Part shown: positions 1 through 5,872 of the stretch, piece by piece
How the letters are laid out: the number at the start of each line of letters is the position of its first letter
Numbering within the stretch: position 1 is the stretch's first letter
Assembly: GCA_021203915.1 (NCBI GenBank)
Contig: JAJQAI010000184.1
Location: forward strand, 1-5,872
Source of the DNA: Prevotella sp.
GTDB taxonomy: Bacteria; Bacteroidota; Bacteroidia; Bacteroidales; Bacteroidaceae
Length of the DNA stretch: 5,872 bases
Direction of reading: 5' to 3'
Translations under genes and position numbers: made by a program
The notes under the pieces: generated by a model
What the model was told of the DNA's origin: nothing
Database searches by the model: none
Seen by the model: only the letters and a program-made list of their open reading frames with translations

Positions 1-1326
1 TATTACTTCTCCATATAAATCAAATTCTTCGGCATCCAAGATTCTAACGTTATAAAACGAGCCTCTCTTAAGACGCCTTAGTTTTGAAGGAATTAGAACT
101 TCAGGGTCCACCTCAGGAGAGCTATACTCTGACCTTCCAACGTAAAACTCTCCTTCCCGGCGATCAATTATAACTCTTAGAGTTTTTCCTATTAACTTCT
201 GGTTTAATTCCAAACTAATCTCTTGCTGTAAGGCCATGAGTTTATCTAATCGAGATAACTTCTTCTTTTCGCTTACATTATCTTTAAAGTGAGTATAGCT
301 ATAAGTTCCTTCCTCCGCGCTATATGTAAAGGCTCCCATTCTTTCAAAGCGGATTTCTCTTATAAAATCCATAAGCTCTTCAAAATCTTTTTCACTCTCT
401 CCAGGATAACCAACCATTAGGGTGGTGCGAAGATATATGCCAGGAACCCGTTCTCTTATTTTTTCAATTAGATGGTAAGTGTCTTCTTTTGTGATATTAC
501 GCCTCATCCTTAAGAGCATCTTACTTGAGATATGCTGAAAGGCAATATCAAGATACTTACATACATTTTCTTTTTCTCTTATTACATCAAGTAGCTCAAG
601 CGGAAAGTCCTCCGGATAAGCATAGTGTAAACGTATCCACTTTACTCCCTTAATGTTAGAGATTTTTTCAATAAGCTCAGCAATATGCCTTTTACCATCT
701 ATATCAACACCATAAAGGGTGAGCTCTTGAGCTATAATTTGAAACTCCTTAACTCCAGAATATGCAAGAAGGCTTACTTCAGAAAGTATTTCCTCTTGAG
801 GTCTACTCCTATGACGTCCTGTCATAAGCGGGATGGCACAATATGCGCAACGTCGATCACAACCTTCGCTTATTTTTATATACGCATAATGATGTGGCGT
901 GGTAATATGACGTCCAGCTTTAATGCCAGGATTTTTTATCTTACTTTCTTTTTCGCTAGTGATTTTAAGTTCACTTAAATCTTTAAGTAATTGCTTAAAG
1001 TCAAATTTGCCATAATATTTATCAACTTGAGGAATCTCCTTTTCAAGGTCTTCTAAATATCTTTGCGTTAGACAGCCCATAACGTATAGTTTTTTTATAC
1101 GTCCTTCTTCTTTGGCTCTAGCGAATTCCAGTATTGTGTTTATGCTTTCCTGCTTAGCATCGGCTATAAACCCACAGGTATTTATTATTACAATATCCCC
1201 CGAAAGTCTTTTACTATCATGATGAGGGTGAAATCCCATCTTTTCAAGTTGATGCATTATAACCTCGCTATCAACGAGGTTTTTTGAACACCCAAGAGTG
1301 ATAAATTCAACTTGATTTTGCTTCAC
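1..1326 (-). CDS. rimO: Ribosomal protein uS12 methylthiotransferase RimO (stop codon just outside window)
   Basis: RimO is a cytoplasmic radical-SAM enzyme that adds a methylthio group to a conserved aspartate of ribosomal protein uS12, using S-adenosylmethionine and two iron-sulfur clusters. My translation gives 442 codons open to the window edge. The N-terminal MTTase domain carries the three cluster cysteines: C13 (in TLGCSKNLVDSE), C51 (NTCGF) and C85 (VMGCL). The radical-SAM motif C156-x3-C160-x2-C163 sits in SEGCDRRCAYCAIP. A C-terminal TRAM domain starts near residue 376 and the visible end reads EEFDLYGEVI, as at the end of Bacteroides RimO proteins I remember, so the stop should lie within a codon or so of the edge. 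I chose GTG at 1326-1324 because the conserved N-terminal strand begins a few residues later, no ATG lies nearby upstream in frame, and the first internal ATG (codon 24) would remove C13. It starts 23 bp after the ftsY stop with no terminator between, so co-transcription with ftsY is likely. The SEGCDRRC form and closeness to known RimO favour RimO over MiaB. Confidence 0.95.
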   Translation of the reverse strand, partial: MKQNQVEFITLGCSKNLVDSEVIMHQLEKMGFHPHHDSKRLSGDIVIINTCGFIADAKQESINTILEFARAKEEGRIKKLYVMGCLTQRYLEDLEKEIPQVDKYYGKFDFKQLLKDLSELKITSEKESKIKNPGIKAGRHITTPHHYAYIKISEGCDRRCAYCAIPLMTGRHRSRPQEEILSEVSLLAYSGVKEFQIIAQELTLYGVDIDGKRHIAELIEKISNIKGVKWIRLHYAYPEDFPLELLDVIREKENVCKYLDIAFQHISSKMLLRMRRNITKEDTYHLIEKIRERVPGIYLRTTLMVGYPGESEKDFEELMDFIREIRFERMGAFTYSAEEGTYSYTHFKDNVSEKKKLSRLDKLMALQQEISLELNQKLIGKTLRVIIDRREGEFYVGRSEYSSPEVDPEVLIPSKLRRLKRGSFYNVRILDAEEFDLYGEVI

Positions 1327-1349
1327 TTTGTTTAAAAAAGAAAAAAGTT

Positions 1350-2303
1350 TTAATTCTTAAAGAGCGAGTCAACGAATTCTTTGCGATTAAAGAGCTGTAA
1401 GTCCTCAATGCCTTCTCCAAGACCTATGTATTTTACGGGGACTTTTAGCTGATCCGAGATGCCGATTACAACACCACCTTTTGCTGTCCCATCAAGCTTT
1501 GTTATTGCAAGAGAGGTTATTTGCGTTACTTGAGAGAACTGTTTGGCTTGTTCAAAAGCATTCTGACCCGTTGAGCCATCAAGCACTAGTAGGACTTCAT
1601 CGGGGGCCTCGGGCAATACTTTTTTCATTACGGCCTTTATCTTTTTGAGCTCGTTCATCAGCCCAATCTTATTATGTAGACGTCCTGCTGTATCTATAAT
1701 AACAACATCGGCGTTATTTGCTTTTGCTGAACTAAGCGTATCAAAAGCAACGCTTGCTGGATCTGCTCCCATTTGTTGTTTTATAACTGGTACACCAGCT
1801 CTTTCTCCCCAAATTGAAAGTTGCTCAACAGCAGCAGCTCGGAAAGTATCAGCGGCACCAAGATACACCTTTTTACCAGAATTCTTAAATTGAAAAGCTA
1901 GCTTACCAATTGTTGTGGTCTTACCAACGCCGTTAACTCCAACAACAAGGATAACATAAGGACTATGATCTTTAGGTAGGTCCCAATCTTCACCGTCAGA
2001 GCTATTATTTTCGGTTAGCAATTCTGATATCTCCTGACGAAGGATTCCGTTTAACTCAGAGGTAGAAACATATTTATCCCTTGCTACTCTTTCTTCAATT
2101 CTATGGATAATCTTTATGGTTGTATCCACACCAACATCAGATGTAACAAGGACCTCCTCTAGGTTATCCAAGACATCATCATCTACTTTGGATTTTCCAG
2201 CGACGGCTCTAGAAAGTTTACTAAAAACGCTTTCCTTAGTCTTTTCAAGACCCTTGTCAAGTGTCTCCTTTTTATTTTTGTTGAAAATATTAAAAAATCC
2301 CAT
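1350..2303 (-). CDS. ftsY: Signal recognition particle receptor FtsY
   Basis: FtsY is the SRP receptor GTPase. It pairs with Ffh on the SRP at the inner face of the cytoplasmic membrane and hands ribosome-nascent chain complexes to the translocon. The protein has 317 residues. It lacks the long acidic A domain of the E. coli protein and begins instead with a short segment (MGFFNIFNKNKK) that could form a membrane-binding amphipathic helix. The helical N domain spans roughly residues 20-100 and the G domain follows. GTPase motifs are all present: the P-loop GVNGVGKTTT (122-131), DTFRAAA (152-158), DTAGR (204-208), TKLD (268-271) and GLGEG (294-298). The combination of DTFRAAA, GLGEG and no C-terminal M domain separates it from Ffh. 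The ATG at 2303 is the natural start, with AGGA only 1 nt from it, too close for a normal ribosome binding site. A promoter lies about 35 bp upstream, just after the terminator of the ribosomal protein genes, and rimO follows 23 bp downstream. Confidence 0.98.
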   Translation of the reverse strand: MGFFNIFNKNKKETLDKGLEKTKESVFSKLSRAVAGKSKVDDDVLDNLEEVLVTSDVGVDTTIKIIHRIEERVARDKYVSTSELNGILRQEISELLTENNSSDGEDWDLPKDHSPYVILVVGVNGVGKTTTIGKLAFQFKNSGKKVYLGAADTFRAAAVEQLSIWGERAGVPVIKQQMGADPASVAFDTLSSAKANNADVVIIDTAGRLHNKIGLMNELKKIKAVMKKVLPEAPDEVLLVLDGSTGQNAFEQAKQFSQVTQITSLAITKLDGTAKGGVVIGISDQLKVPVKYIGLGEGIEDLQLFNRKEFVDSLFKN

Positions 2304-2331
2304 GTCCTAGAAAAAATGATGTTTGTTTATT

Positions 2332-2349
2332 TTTAGCAAATTTAGCAAA
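2332..2349 (-). repeat. Perfect 9-bp tandem duplication (TTTGCTAAA x2) in the ftsY promoter
   Basis: The minus strand reads TTTGCTAAA twice in direct succession (2349-2341, then 2340-2332). The junction of the two copies creates the TAAATTTG box at 2344-2337 that I assign as the -7 element of the ftsY promoter. With only one copy the sequence would read TTTGCTAAAAATAAA and the box would be lost. The duplication is seen directly; its effect on promoter activity is inferred. Confidence 0.8.
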
Positions 2350-2367
2350 ACAATGCAAGCTACCCAA
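2337..2367 (-). promoter_or_regulatory. Bacteroidota-type promoter for ftsY-rimO
   Basis: The minus strand carries TTG at 2367-2365, a 20-nt spacer, and TAAATTTG at 2344-2337. This fits the housekeeping promoter consensus known from Bacteroides (-33 TTTG or TTG, spacer about 19-20, -7 TAnnTTTG). Transcription would start near 2331, giving a leader of roughly 27 nt before the ftsY ATG. The TTG lies directly after the U-tract of the upstream terminator, so the two signals are packed back to back. The sequence match is exact, while activity is inferred. Confidence 0.7.
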
Positions 2368-2368
2368 C

Positions 2369-2398
2369 AAAAAAGGCTGCAAAATCTTTGCAACCTTT
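2369..2398 (-). terminator. Intrinsic terminator after the rpmB-rpmG-DUF4295 genes
   Basis: On the minus strand AAAGGTTGCAAA (2398-2387), a GAT loop (2386-2384) and TTTGCAGCCTTT (2383-2372) form a 12-bp stem with a single G-U wobble. A run of six T ends the stem and continues to 2369. The hairpin begins 31 bp after the stop codon of the DUF4295 gene. Stem, small loop and T-run are the classic form of a Rho-independent terminator. It should end most transcripts of the ribosomal protein genes before ftsY, although some read-through is possible. Confidence 0.88.
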
Positions 2399-2429
2399 CC
2401 TTATAAGTTATATGCTTAATTCCTAAAGG

Positions 2430-2585
2430 TTAGTTCTTAAAGAAACTCTTCACCTGTTCATTAGGAATCATTTTCTCATCAAAGACATAAGCACCAGTCT
2501 TAGGGCTCTTTACCATCTTTATTACCTTTGTGTAAGCTCGACCATCCTTACCATCATGTAAAGATGCAACGGTTTTCTTTGCCAT
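2430..2585 (-). CDS. DUF4295 family small ribosome-associated protein (51 aa)
   Basis: Translation from ATG at 2585-2583 to TAA at 2432-2430 gives 51 residues, beginning MAKKTVASLHDGKDGRAYTK and ending PNEQVKSFFKN. I recognise this as the DUF4295 family, a very basic small protein found in Bacteroidota right after rpmG, and the central segment VIKMVKSPKTGAYVFDE is typical of it. It starts 23 bp after the rpmG stop and is the last gene before the terminator at 2398-2369, so it shares the transcript with bL28 and bL33. Its position, size and charge suggest a ribosomal protein. A phylum-specific large-subunit protein named bL38 was reported from a Flavobacterium johnsoniae ribosome structure, and I believe it belongs to this family, but I cannot confirm that from memory. 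No Shine-Dalgarno sequence is seen. Family assignment is firm and function is inferred. Confidence 0.93.
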   Translation of the reverse strand: MAKKTVASLHDGKDGRAYTKVIKMVKSPKTGAYVFDEKMIPNEQVKSFFKN

Positions 2586-2608
2586 GTTCTAAAGAGTTTA
2601 AATGTTTA

Positions 2609-2797
2609 TTACTTGATTTCCTTATGAATGGTCATTCTCTTAAGGATAGGGTTATATTTCTTTATCTCCAACCTATCGGGAGTATTTTTGCGGTTCTTTG
2701 TTGTAATGTAACGGCTAGTGCCGGGAAGGCCGCTTTCCTTCATTTCCGTGCACTCCAGGATAACCTGAACTCTGTTGCCTTTGGTCTTCTTTGCCAT
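2609..2797 (-). CDS. rpmG: 50S ribosomal protein L33 (bL33)
   Basis: bL33 is a small protein of the large ribosomal subunit located near the tRNA exit site. The 62-residue product begins [20 protein letters not shown] and contains the family signature of strands around [23 protein letters not shown]. It has only one cysteine (C16) and so lacks the four-cysteine zinc ribbon of zinc-binding L33 forms; this is the zinc-independent type, with the extra residues between ECTE and RYITTKN that I associate with Bacteroidota. The ATG at 2797 lies 5 bp after the rpmB stop. A GGAG formed by the last codons of rpmB ends about 10 nt upstream of this start, which could be a chance Shine-Dalgarno match in a phylum that mostly ignores this signal. 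It is the middle gene of a three-gene unit. Confidence 0.97.
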   Translation of the reverse strand: MAKKTKGNRVQVILECTEMKESGLPGTSRYITTKNRKNTPDRLEIKKYNPILKRMTIHKEIK

Positions 2798-2802
2798 TAT
2801 GC

Positions 2803-3066
2803 TTATTCTCCTATTACTTTAATGTCTTTCCAATTGCAATATCCTTTGGAAACGGCTTGCTTTAGAGCAGCATCAAGACCTACTTTATTAATTAAACGTA
2901 AGCCAGCAGCACTTAGTTTTAAGCTAATCCAGCATTGCTCTTCTACATAGTAGAATTTCTTTGTAAAGATATTGGCATCAAAAGTACGCTTTGTACGGCG
3001 CTTAGAGTGAGATACCCAATTACCCACTTGAACCTTTCTTCCAGTTATTTGACAAACGCGTGGCAT
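2803..3066 (-). CDS. rpmB: 50S ribosomal protein L28 (bL28)
   Basis: bL28 is a large-subunit ribosomal protein. The 87-residue product starts [20 protein letters not shown], followed by the basic stretch [14 protein letters not shown] and the conserved [20 protein letters not shown]. Overall it aligns with E. coli L28 (MSRVCQVTGK...). It has two isolated cysteines (C5 and C45) and no CxxC pairs, so it is the zinc-free form. It is the first gene of rpmB-rpmG-DUF4295 and is read from the promoter at 3152-3123, with an expected leader of about 50 nt. In place of a good Shine-Dalgarno sequence the region before the ATG at 3066 reads TTGAGATTACT. The rpmB-rpmG pairing is widespread in bacteria, while adding DUF4295 and ftsY is typical of Bacteroidota. 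Confidence 0.97.
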   Translation of the reverse strand: MPRVCQITGRKVQVGNWVSHSKRRTKRTFDANIFTKKFYYVEEQCWISLKLSAAGLRLINKVGLDAALKQAVSKGYCNWKDIKVIGE

Positions 3067-3103
3067 AGTAATCTCAAGTTGTTATGAGTTATAAATTTTT
3101 TAT

Positions 3104-3119
3104 ACTGTTTTCAAACAGT
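3104..3119 (-). promoter_or_regulatory. 16-bp palindrome at the predicted rpmB transcription start
   Basis: The minus strand reads ACTGTTT-GA-AAACAGT, a perfect inverted repeat with 7-bp arms and a 2-bp centre. It begins 3 bp after the -7 box, so it covers or directly follows the expected transcription start. As DNA it could be an operator for a dimeric regulator. As RNA it could fold into a 6-bp stem with a UGAA loop at the extreme 5' end of the mRNA, which might affect stability. No T-run follows, so it is not a terminator. The inverted repeat is seen directly; its role is open. Confidence 0.55.
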
Positions 3120-3122
3120 TTG

Positions 3123-3152
3123 CAAAATTACGAACTTTTTTTAAAAAGGCAA
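3123..3152 (-). promoter_or_regulatory. Bacteroidota-type promoter for rpmB-rpmG-DUF4295
   Basis: On the minus strand TTG (3152-3150) is followed by a 19-nt spacer and TAATTTTG (3130-3123). This matches the -33/-7 consensus of the main Bacteroides sigma factor at every defined position. Transcription would begin near 3117, leaving about 50 nt of leader before the rpmB ATG. The spacer is A/T-rich (TTTTTAAAAAAA), as expected for a strong ribosomal protein promoter. The sequence CTTGAGAACTCCCCAAAAC after ppx shows no hairpin with a T-run, so some read-through from ppk1-ppx could add to this transcript. Confidence 0.82.
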
Positions 3153-3207
3153 AATATTTCTGATTTTATTTGTTTTTAAAGGCAAAATTGGGAGTTTTGG
3201 GGAGTTC

Positions 3208-4107
3208 TCAAGATAAATCTTTTGCATATAGGTTATCTATTATGCCATCTGCTAGGCCAACTTCAGGCACATGTATATATTTTGCGCCAGTAATTTCAGA
3301 GACAAAAAGGAAAATTTCAGCTGCAGGAACTATTACATCCGCGCGGTCCTCTTTTAAAGAGTAACGTTCCATTCTTTGCAAGGGAGAAAGAGGTTTAAGG
3401 TTTTCATATAACATCTTTAGTGACTCAACTGCCATACGCTTTTTCTTTTTGTCTTTTTTTGTGGCCATACGATAAAGTCTATTGATGTTTCCTCCAGAGC
3501 CAATAATGTTGATTTTTCCGTACTTAGCTGTGAGTTTTTCTAGGTCATCCTTCATTAAGCGCCAACTACTTTTTTTAACAGCACCTTTAAGCATGCGTAC
3601 AGTACCTATATTGTAAGAAAAAGAGTAAGTAAGTTTATTGTTAACCATTAGGTTAATCTCGGTACTACCTCCACCTACGTCTACATAAATCCAGTTACCT
3701 TTCCCCTCAGGTTGACATTCTATATGGTTGCCGTATATTAGACGGGCTTCTTCTTGACCATCAATTATTTCGATGTTTATTCCCGTTGACTTTTTTATCT
3801 TCTTTATAATCTCTTTACCATTTGAAGAATCTCGCATAGCCGATGTGGCGCAGGCACGATATTCATCAACCTCATAAATTTTCATCAGTTGACGAAAACT
3901 TTTCATAAGACGAAGAAGTTTTTCTGCCCTTTCGTCCGATACCTTGCCATGTATAAAAACATCAAAACCAAGACGAAGCGGAACCCTAAGAAGCAGAACT
4001 TTATTCATACGTCTACGCATGAGGTCCTCACAAGAGTCAACCTTTTTTATCAGCAAGCGAACTGCGTTGCTACCGATATCTATGGCCGCATAACACTTAT
4101 TCTCCAT
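3208..4107 (-). CDS. ppx: Ppx/GppA family phosphatase (probable exopolyphosphatase, single-domain form)
   Basis: This 299-residue protein belongs to the Ppx/GppA branch of the ASKHA fold, whose members release phosphate from polyphosphate ends or hydrolyse pppGpp to ppGpp. Visible motifs are the first phosphate loop DIGSNAVRLLI (10-20), CATSAMRDSSNG (86-97), IDGQEEARLIYG (115-126) with the likely catalytic glutamate, the second phosphate loop DVGGGSTE (143-150), GSGGNINRL (203-211) and the late RADVIVPAAEIF (255-266). It ends soon after PEVGLADGII, so it lacks the C-terminal HD-like extension of the roughly 500-residue E. coli Ppx and GppA; this short form is usual in Bacteroidota. A lysine-rich stretch (KKDKKKKR, 217-224) includes a run of seven A in the coding strand, but the frame is intact. 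The ATG at 4107 lies inside the last codons of ppk1 (11 bp overlap), which suggests translational coupling. The ppk1 neighbour favours polyphosphate as substrate, though sequence alone does not exclude GppA activity. Confidence 0.9.
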   Translation of the reverse strand: MENKCYAAIDIGSNAVRLLIKKVDSCEDLMRRRMNKVLLLRVPLRLGFDVFIHGKVSDERAEKLLRLMKSFRQLMKIYEVDEYRACATSAMRDSSNGKEIIKKIKKSTGINIEIIDGQEEARLIYGNHIECQPEGKGNWIYVDVGGGSTEINLMVNNKLTYSFSYNIGTVRMLKGAVKKSSWRLMKDDLEKLTAKYGKINIIGSGGNINRLYRMATKKDKKKKRMAVESLKMLYENLKPLSPLQRMERYSLKEDRADVIVPAAEIFLFVSEITGAKYIHVPEVGLADGIIDNLYAKDLS

Positions 4108-5872
4108 GTTCTTTTAAATAGCAGCGATGAAGTTCCTCTTGCGAGCGGAAAGGAGTTGAAGATTCTGTCTTCCAAGGAAGATTATTGCCTGTACCATCGA
4201 CGGTGTTTCCTTGGCAGTTATCCCTAAGGGCAAAATCAATTGTACGCCAAAGGTCTTCTTTAATTTTGGGGTCATACACTGGCGTTACTACCTCTACACG
4301 AGTATCTAAGTTACGAGGCATCCAATCGGCAGAGCCTATGAAGGTTTTGTTCTCACCACCAGAAGCAAAAATAAAAATACGGGAATGCTCTAGATATCTA
4401 TCTATAATGCCATTGATTCTTAGACGTCCACAAAGACTAGGTAAACTAGTTATTAAAGAACAGTTACCTCTAACAACTAAATCCACTGTAACACCATTCA
4501 TGGCTGCTTCATAAAGCTTCTTAACCATATCTATATCTGTGATATGATTTATCTTTATGCGGATATATGCCGGCTTACCCACTTGTTTGTTGCGAATTTC
4601 ATCATCTATAAGACGATAGAATTTATTTCGCATCTCATTAGGAGATACTAAGAGTTCATTAAAGTGAACAGGAGCATATGGCTTTTCTATAAAGTTGAAT
4701 ACCTTATCCACATCATGAACGATATTTCTAGCTGAGGTCATAAGCATATAGTCCACGTAACTCTTAGCATTTCCCTCGTGGAAGTTACCCGTGCTAATAC
4801 AAGCAATATCATTACCCTTCTTCATATTTATATGGGTAATTTTTGAGTGTACCTTAAGGCCTTCAACACCGAAGATTACGTGTATGCCAGCTTCCTGCAT
4901 AGCCTTTGCCCAATCTATATTAGATGTTTCATCAAATCTAGCTAGAAGCTCAATAACAACAGTAACATGTTTTTTATTGCGGGCAGCACAAATAAGTGCT
5001 TTTACAACTTTGGAATCTTTAGCCAAACGGTAAAGCGTTGTTTTTATACTCCTTACTTCCTTACTAACGGCTGCCTCTTGAAGCACTCTGATATAGTAGT
5101 CAAAACTATGATAAGGAACGTGTATAAACCTATCCGCCTCTTGAATAAGTCTTAAAAGGCTTCCGCCTCCTTCCATCTCACGTTTAACTATTGGCTCCCA
5201 TATGGGGTATTTTAAATCCTTTCGTCCACAGTCAGGGAAAGACATTAGGTCGCGATGATTGTTGTAGCGTCCACCACCTAGTTTGGTGTCAAGTGAATCA
5301 AGATCTAATTTAGCTAAGATACGCTTTAATAAATCCTTTGGCATACTTTCATCATAAACCAAGCGAAGAGCATCGCCTTTTCTACGACTACGAACCCCCT
5401 CAGATATTTTTTGTAGCATACCGCCATGCATATCGTTATCAATTTCCATTTCTGCATCCTTGGTAAACTTAAAGGAATATGCCTTGAAATCAAAATAGTC
5501 TAGACCAGAAAAGATCATTGGTAAACAATAACGCACTACATCGTCTAAGTACATCAAAAAACTTTTTCCATCTTTATCTGGAAGACGAACAAACCTCCCG
5601 CATTCAGCAACGGGAAGAGCAATGATTGCATAGTCAAAATTCTTTTTTCCTAGCGATTGCATTCTTACACCCATGTAGATGCTTTCATCGGTTTCATCAA
5701 TTAAGCTCTTAACAAGGGATAACCAAAGTGGGCTTACAAAACCGCTAAGTTTTTGTCTATAAAAACGGGCTACATAGATTTGCTGTTCTTCATCTAGCTC
5801 GTTTTCATTAAGAATATATATGTTTTCTTTTTCAAGTAAATCGGTTAAAGTGTTTATTGCCAGTGCAAGTTG
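4097..5872 (-). CDS. ppk1: Polyphosphate kinase 1 (N-terminus outside window)
   Basis: PPK1 reversibly transfers the terminal phosphate of ATP to a growing polyphosphate chain through a phosphohistidine. The frame is open to the window edge and gives 591 residues. Comparison with the roughly 690-residue E. coli enzyme suggests that about the first 90-100 residues are missing. The ATG at 5674 is internal, because the 66 codons before it encode recognisable PPK1 sequence (ENIYILNENELDEEQQ...). The head domain runs to about visible residue 240, and two phospholipase-D-like C-terminal domains follow. The autophosphorylated histidine is in GLKVHSK (codon 4849-4847) and the second conserved histidine is in YLEHSRIFIF. 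ELLARFDETSNIDWAKAM, STGNFHEGNA and GSADWMPRNLDTRVEVVTP are all conserved. The last 40 or so residues (from about DNCQGNTVDG) do not match E. coli and look lineage-specific. The gene overlaps ppx by 11 bp. Its promoter is out of view. Confidence 0.97.
   Translation of the reverse strand, partial: QLALAINTLTDLLEKENIYILNENELDEEQQIYVARFYRQKLSGFVSPLWLSLVKSLIDETDESIYMGVRMQSLGKKNFDYAIIALPVAECGRFVRLPDKDGKSFLMYLDDVVRYCLPMIFSGLDYFDFKAYSFKFTKDAEMEIDNDMHGGMLQKISEGVRSRRKGDALRLVYDESMPKDLLKRILAKLDLDSLDTKLGGGRYNNHRDLMSFPDCGRKDLKYPIWEPIVKREMEGGGSLLRLIQEADRFIHVPYHSFDYYIRVLQEAAVSKEVRSIKTTLYRLAKDSKVVKALICAARNKKHVTVVIELLARFDETSNIDWAKAMQEAGIHVIFGVEGLKVHSKITHINMKKGNDIACISTGNFHEGNAKSYVDYMLMTSARNIVHDVDKVFNFIEKPYAPVHFNELLVSPNEMRNKFYRLIDDEIRNKQVGKPAYIRIKINHITDIDMVKKLYEAAMNGVTVDLVVRGNCSLITSLPSLCGRLRINGIIDRYLEHSRIFIFASGGENKTFIGSADWMPRNLDTRVEVVTPVYDPKIKEDLWRTIDFALRDNCQGNTVDGTGNNLPWKTESSTPFRSQEELHRCYLKEHGE

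Noticed and set aside
685..978. Open frame of 97 codons on the plus strand
   Set aside because: It is antisense to the radical-SAM domain of rimO, and nothing in the sequence supports a second gene there.
1327..1349. Possible terminator between ftsY and rimO (T-rich stretch)
   Set aside because: The gap is A/T only, with no G-C stem before the T-run, so it is simply a spacer within a likely operon.
2528..2950. Open frame of 140 codons on the plus strand
   Set aside because: It runs antisense through DUF4295, rpmG and rpmB, all of which are firmly identified, and its translation has no recognisable domain.
3181..3210. Possible terminator after ppx (repeated ACTCCC)
   Set aside because: ACTCCC occurs as a direct, not inverted, repeat and no T-run follows a stem.
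3455..3461. Homopolymer of seven bases in ppx as a programmed frameshift site
   Set aside because: The frame continues intact to a normal C-terminus with conserved motifs on both sides, so no shift is needed.
3889..4227. Open frame of 112 codons on the plus strand over the ppk1/ppx junction
   Set aside because: It lies opposite the conserved N-terminus of Ppx and the end of PPK1, with no promoter or family resemblance.
4097..5674. Reading ppk1 as a complete 525-residue gene starting at the ATG at 5674
   Set aside because: The frame stays open to the window edge, and the 66 upstream codons encode sequence that aligns with the PPK1 N-terminal region, so the true start lies outside.
1..5872. 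A mobile element, CRISPR array or undescribed defence-like system
   Set aside because: All seven genes are conserved housekeeping or polyphosphate genes in an order familiar from Bacteroidota, and I see no long repeats, integrase, transposase, or stretch over 300 bp without a gene.

Overview
The window looks like core chromosome from a Bacteroidota (Bacteroidales-like) bacterium. It is AT-rich, and every gene I can support lies on the minus strand, so transcription runs from high to low coordinates. Four signals point to this phylum: the gene string bL28-bL33-DUF4295-ftsY-rimO, two promoters of the Bacteroidota type (TTG, about 19-20 nt, then TAnnTTTG), mostly absent Shine-Dalgarno sequences, and a short Ppx/GppA protein directly behind ppk1.

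Layout in the direction of transcription. (1) 5872-4097: polyphosphate kinase 1 (ppk1), with its N-terminus beyond the window edge. (2) 4107-3208: a one-domain Ppx/GppA phosphatase whose start lies inside the end of ppk1 (11 bp overlap). (3) 3207-3067: a 141 bp gap with no visible terminator, a near-consensus promoter and a palindrome close to the predicted transcription start. (4) 3066-2430: three small genes, rpmB (bL28), rpmG (bL33) and a 51-residue DUF4295 protein. (5) 2398-2369: a strong intrinsic terminator, followed at once by a second promoter at 2367-2337. (6) 2303-1350: ftsY, the signal recognition particle receptor. (7) 1326 to the window start: rimO, the methylthiotransferase for ribosomal protein uS12, complete except for its stop codon.

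The genes fall into two themes. ppk1-ppx is a polyphosphate module encoding the synthetic enzyme and its probable degrading counterpart. The rest serves the ribosome: large-subunit proteins, the co-translational membrane-targeting GTPase, and an enzyme that modifies a small-subunit protein. The terminator and promoter pair splits the second theme into two units, rpmB-rpmG-DUF4295 and ftsY-rimO.

I found no mobile element, CRISPR array, tRNA or rRNA, and no convincing new biological system. The observations most worth a second look are regulatory: an ftsY promoter whose -7 box is formed at the junction of a perfect 9-bp tandem duplication, and a 16-bp palindrome at the predicted transcription start of the ribosomal protein operon.
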